Source: Pollutimonas subterranea (GTDB lineage Bacteria > Pseudomonadota > Gammaproteobacteria > Burkholderiales > Burkholderiaceae_B). From it: DNA of 64,000 nucleotides. A program made the translations under genes and the position numbers. Positions 61,955 to 64,000 of the stretch are shown piece by piece. Every line of letters starts with the position of its first letter. The first letter of the stretch is position 1. The notes beneath the pieces were generated by a model, which did not search any database, had not been told where the DNA came from, and saw only the letters and a program-made list of their open reading frames with translations. The stretch covers positions 62,001-126,000 of the forward strand of contig NZ_PDNW01000008.1 in assembly GCF_002849655.1 (NCBI RefSeq), in the 5' to 3' direction.

Positions 61955-61967
61955 ACAAAGTATTATA
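61945..61967. promoter_or_regulatory. Palindrome and -10 box over the MarR start
   Basis: AGTTTGCATACAAAGT (61946-61961) has TTTG / CAAA arms in an imperfect palindrome, and TATAAT (minus strand, 61967-61962) lies directly upstream. A repressor bound here would cover the transcription start, so autoregulation is inferred. Confidence 0.5.
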
Positions 61968-62190
61968 CCAGCGGCTTGCATCGGAACTTGCAAACATCGG
62001 TGGGGTATGGCCACGCAGCCAGCCAAACAGCGCGCTTAATAAAAATCCCTCACGTAACGGTGAAGTAAATATCGATTTTCCCTTTCTTTGAGGCCGTATA
62101 TCCTTCCCGTACCAGTGGCATCGCACCATTCTTGCGGGCCTCGAATCAGTCTTCTCGTGAAGGCTCGAACACACGGAGTAGGAATACCAG

Positions 62191-63057
62191 ATGAGATCTT
62201 CATCGTTGAAACAACGGCTGCAGGCGCCGAACGCCCTGCTTGCACCGGGCGTGTACGACGCGCTGTCGGCGCTTATTGCGCAGCAAGCCGGCTTCGAAGC
62301 GGTTTACCTCTCGGGCGGAGCAGTGTCATATACACGGTTTGGCCGATCGGACGTTGGCTTGACGACCGCCAGCGAGGCCGCCAGCGTCCTGGCCCAGATC
62401 ACCGACCGAGTCGATACACACGTCATTGTCGACGGCGACACCGGTTTCGGCAATGCGCTGAATGTGCGGCGCACGGTGCGTGATTTCGAGCGCGCCGGCG
62501 CCTCAATGATTCAGCTGGAAGATCAATCTTTTCCCAAGCGCTGCGGGCATCTCGCCAATAAGTCATTGGTGTCGAAAGCGGAAATGTGTGGAAAGCTGAA
62601 GGCCGCGCTGGACGCGCGTCATTCGGAAGAAACCCTGATCCTTGCCCGCACGGACGCGATTGCGGTGGAAGGATTCGAGGCGGCGCTGGAGCGTGCCGAC
62701 GCATATATGGAATGCGGTGTCGACGCGCTGTTTGTCGAGGCCGTGAATACACCCGAAGAGATGGACATCGTGTGCCAGCGTTTTTCTTCACGCATTCCGT
62801 TGCTGGCGAACATGGTCGAAGGCGGACAGACGCCCATCCAGCCACTCCACGAGCTTGAGGCCAGGGGCTACCGCATCGTGATTTTCCCGGGCGGCACCGC
62901 ACGATTCGCCGCAAGCCGCTTGCAGCACTATTACCAAAGCCTGAAGACGCACGGCACGACCGAACCTTTATGGCCGGAAATGCTCAACTTCAACGAGCTC
63001 AACGCCCTGATCGGCACGCCTGAACTGATGGAGGTCGGCAAGCGGTACGAGGCCTGA
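62191..63057 (+). CDS. Isocitrate lyase/PEP mutase superfamily protein
   Basis: This 288-residue TIM-barrel protein has PGVYDALSALIAQQAGFEAVYLSGG, VDGDTGFGNALNVRRTV (metal-binding Asp), IQLEDQSFPKRCGH and ILARTDAIAVEGFE. KRCGH is the lid motif with catalytic Cys, as in isocitrate lyase and 2-methylisocitrate lyase. It is likely a C-C lyase or oxaloacetate decarboxylase on a 2-hydroxy/2-alkyl dicarboxylate, not a phosphonomutase. GGAG lies before the ATG at 62191. It is convergent with the partial LysR at 63099, whose stop is 41 bases beyond its own. Confidence 0.88.
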   Translation: MRSSSLKQRLQAPNALLAPGVYDALSALIAQQAGFEAVYLSGGAVSYTRFGRSDVGLTTASEAASVLAQITDRVDTHVIVDGDTGFGNALNVRRTVRDFERAGASMIQLEDQSFPKRCGHLANKSLVSKAEMCGKLKAALDARHSEETLILARTDAIAVEGFEAALERADAYMECGVDALFVEAVNTPEEMDIVCQRFSSRIPLLANMVEGGQTPIQPLHELEARGYRIVIFPGGTARFAASRLQHYYQSLKTHGTTEPLWPEMLNFNELNALIGTPELMEVGKRYEA

Positions 63058-63098
63058 GGACCGTGCCGATACTCCCATCGCCGCGCCTGCGTCGGGCT

Positions 63099-64000
63099 TC
63101 AGCTCTTCGCTGCGGCGCGCGAGCGTTTGCGTTGGCGGGAAACGGCGATGGCCGTACCGGGCTCGGACGGTATGCTGGGTTCGGGAAGAAATGTTCGGAT
63201 CACTTCACAGAGTGCACCAAGCAGCCGCTCCTCTTGTTCGGAGCGACGCATCACTAAAGAAAAACGCAAGGACGGCGCGTTATCCAATTCGATGACCTTG
63301 ACCGGGAACGCGCGAAGGACGCCAGGCTCCGACAGTTGCACGATGGACACACCAAGGCCGGCGTTGACCATCGCCATGACGGCCCGCACCGCATCAAGTT
63401 CGAGTTCGGCATGAGGAGCACCAAAGTGCTGCTTGACGTAGCGTGCGGCAAGGCGGCCCGCCACGGTACGTCGGTCGTATCGTATCCATTCGTGGCGACG
63501 AAATAGTTCAGCAGGGTCGTCCTCCCGTGCGTTGGGCGGGGCAATCATCACCAGAGGTTGAACCATCAGGGGAAACCAGTGCAGGCGCGCCGATCCTCCG
63601 GTCTCGGATTGTCCCACCACGGCGGCATCGATCTCCCCTGCCTTGACGGCATCGGTAAGTTCCAGGCTTTTGCCGCGCTGGATTTGAAGGTGAAGCTTGG
63701 GGTAAGAGCGGCGCATGCCCCGAATAAGCTGAGGCAGCAATAGCGGCTGCATGGTCTCGATGATGCCTACACGCAGATGCCCCTCGATCGTCATGGGAAT
63801 ATCGCGCCGTAACTCTCCGAGCCGTTCCCTCGCCACCTGCATTGCTTCCGCGACGTCGTATGCACGTGGCAACGGCTTGACTTTCAAGCGTGACCGGTCG
63901 AACAACTGCTGGCCCAGATAAGTCTCGATCTGCTTCATCTGCAAGCTCACCGCACTGGGCGTGAGGTGGCAAACCTTTGCCGCCGCGGCAAAATTTCCTT
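63099..64000 (-). CDS. LysR family transcriptional regulator (N-terminus beyond window edge)
   Basis: About 299 residues plus stop are visible. Upstream reading is open to the right edge, with GNFAAAAKVCHLTPSAVSLQ then MKQIETYLGQQLF as the HTH recognition segment, so the true start lies outside the window. The effector domain includes GEIDAAVVGQSETG and APPNAREDD. Family length (about 300) means only a few residues are missing. It is convergent with the PEP-mutase family gene. Confidence 0.85.
   Translation of the reverse strand, partial: GNFAAAAKVCHLTPSAVSLQMKQIETYLGQQLFDRSRLKVKPLPRAYDVAEAMQVARERLGELRRDIPMTIEGHLRVGIIETMQPLLLPQLIRGMRRSYPKLHLQIQRGKSLELTDAVKAGEIDAAVVGQSETGGSARLHWFPLMVQPLVMIAPPNAREDDPAELFRRHEWIRYDRRTVAGRLAARYVKQHFGAPHAELELDAVRAVMAMVNAGLGVSIVQLSEPGVLRAFPVKVIELDNAPSLRFSLVMRRSEQEERLLGALCEVIRTFLPEPSIPSEPGTAIAVSRQRKRSRAAAKS

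Noticed and set aside
63063-63257. Plus-strand frame after the PEP-mutase family gene
   Set aside because: It lies mostly opposite the LysR gene and has no homology.

Overview
The window looks like chromosomal DNA of a betaproteobacterium of the Alcaligenaceae (Bordetella/Achromobacter/Pusillimonas-like). It is GC-rich, carries seven Bug-type tripartite tricarboxylate transporter (TTT) receptors and seven LysR regulators, and is dominated by CoA-dependent organic-acid catabolism, which is typical of that family. No rRNA, tRNA or CRISPR array was recognised. Coding density is high; the only gene-free stretch over 300 bases is 21024-21402.

Left part (1-13.4 kb): a truncated FMN-dependent 2-hydroxyacid dehydrogenase at the edge, two tandem LysR genes, a Bug receptor, and a two-gene operon of a TPP enzyme (with an in-frame 15-bp tandem repeat) and a DapA-family aldolase. 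A DUF533 protein, an enoyl-CoA hydratase and a GcvA-like LysR follow. A minus-strand operon then runs Bug receptor, CaiB-type CoA transferase, FMN hydroxyacid dehydrogenase, FAH-family enzyme.

Middle (13.5-30 kb): a complete IS4-family element with 20-bp inverted repeats and a 9-bp target duplication, a 56-residue DnaJ-zinc-finger-like miniprotein, and housekeeping or stress genes. These include an MBL-fold hydrolase, DUF3597, DUF2164, an EamA transporter, DUF488, selU-selD for tRNA selenation, a His/Gly-rich probable exported protein, TauE/SafE, ArsR-OYE, flavohaemoglobin, AlkB and diaminopimelate dehydrogenase. Two gene relics lie here: a DUF488 fragment and a 2OG-Fe(II) oxygenase fragment.

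30-36.5 kb: a DeoR-family regulator faces a six-gene operon (HAD phosphatase, Ugp-like ABC importer, GpdQ-like phosphodiesterase). A perfectly matched pair of inverted 15-bp operator-like sites lies between them, suggesting uptake and cleavage of glycerophosphodiesters or similar phosphorylated compounds.

36.5-58 kb: a series of Bug-receptor catabolic modules. They are citryl-CoA lyase/RraA-like aldolase/D-hydroxyacid dehydrogenase; a GntR-controlled Bug/enoyl-CoA hydratase/CoA transferase set with a 30-bp near-palindrome; ornithine-cyclodeaminase-like plus serine/threonine-dehydratase-like plus M20 deacylase with an XRE-cupin regulator; and acyl-CoA dehydrogenase/Bug/ADP-forming acyl-CoA ligase/hydrolase facing an MmgE/PrpD gene and a LysR.

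58-64 kb: a PhnB-like VOC protein with DUF4256, an MFS exporter next to a MarR regulator that has a palindrome over its own start, a PEP-mutase/isocitrate-lyase family enzyme, and a LysR gene cut by the right edge. The strongest leads are the His/Gly-rich exported protein, the hydroxyaspartate-like deamination/reduction pair, the glycerophosphodiester operon and the two relics.
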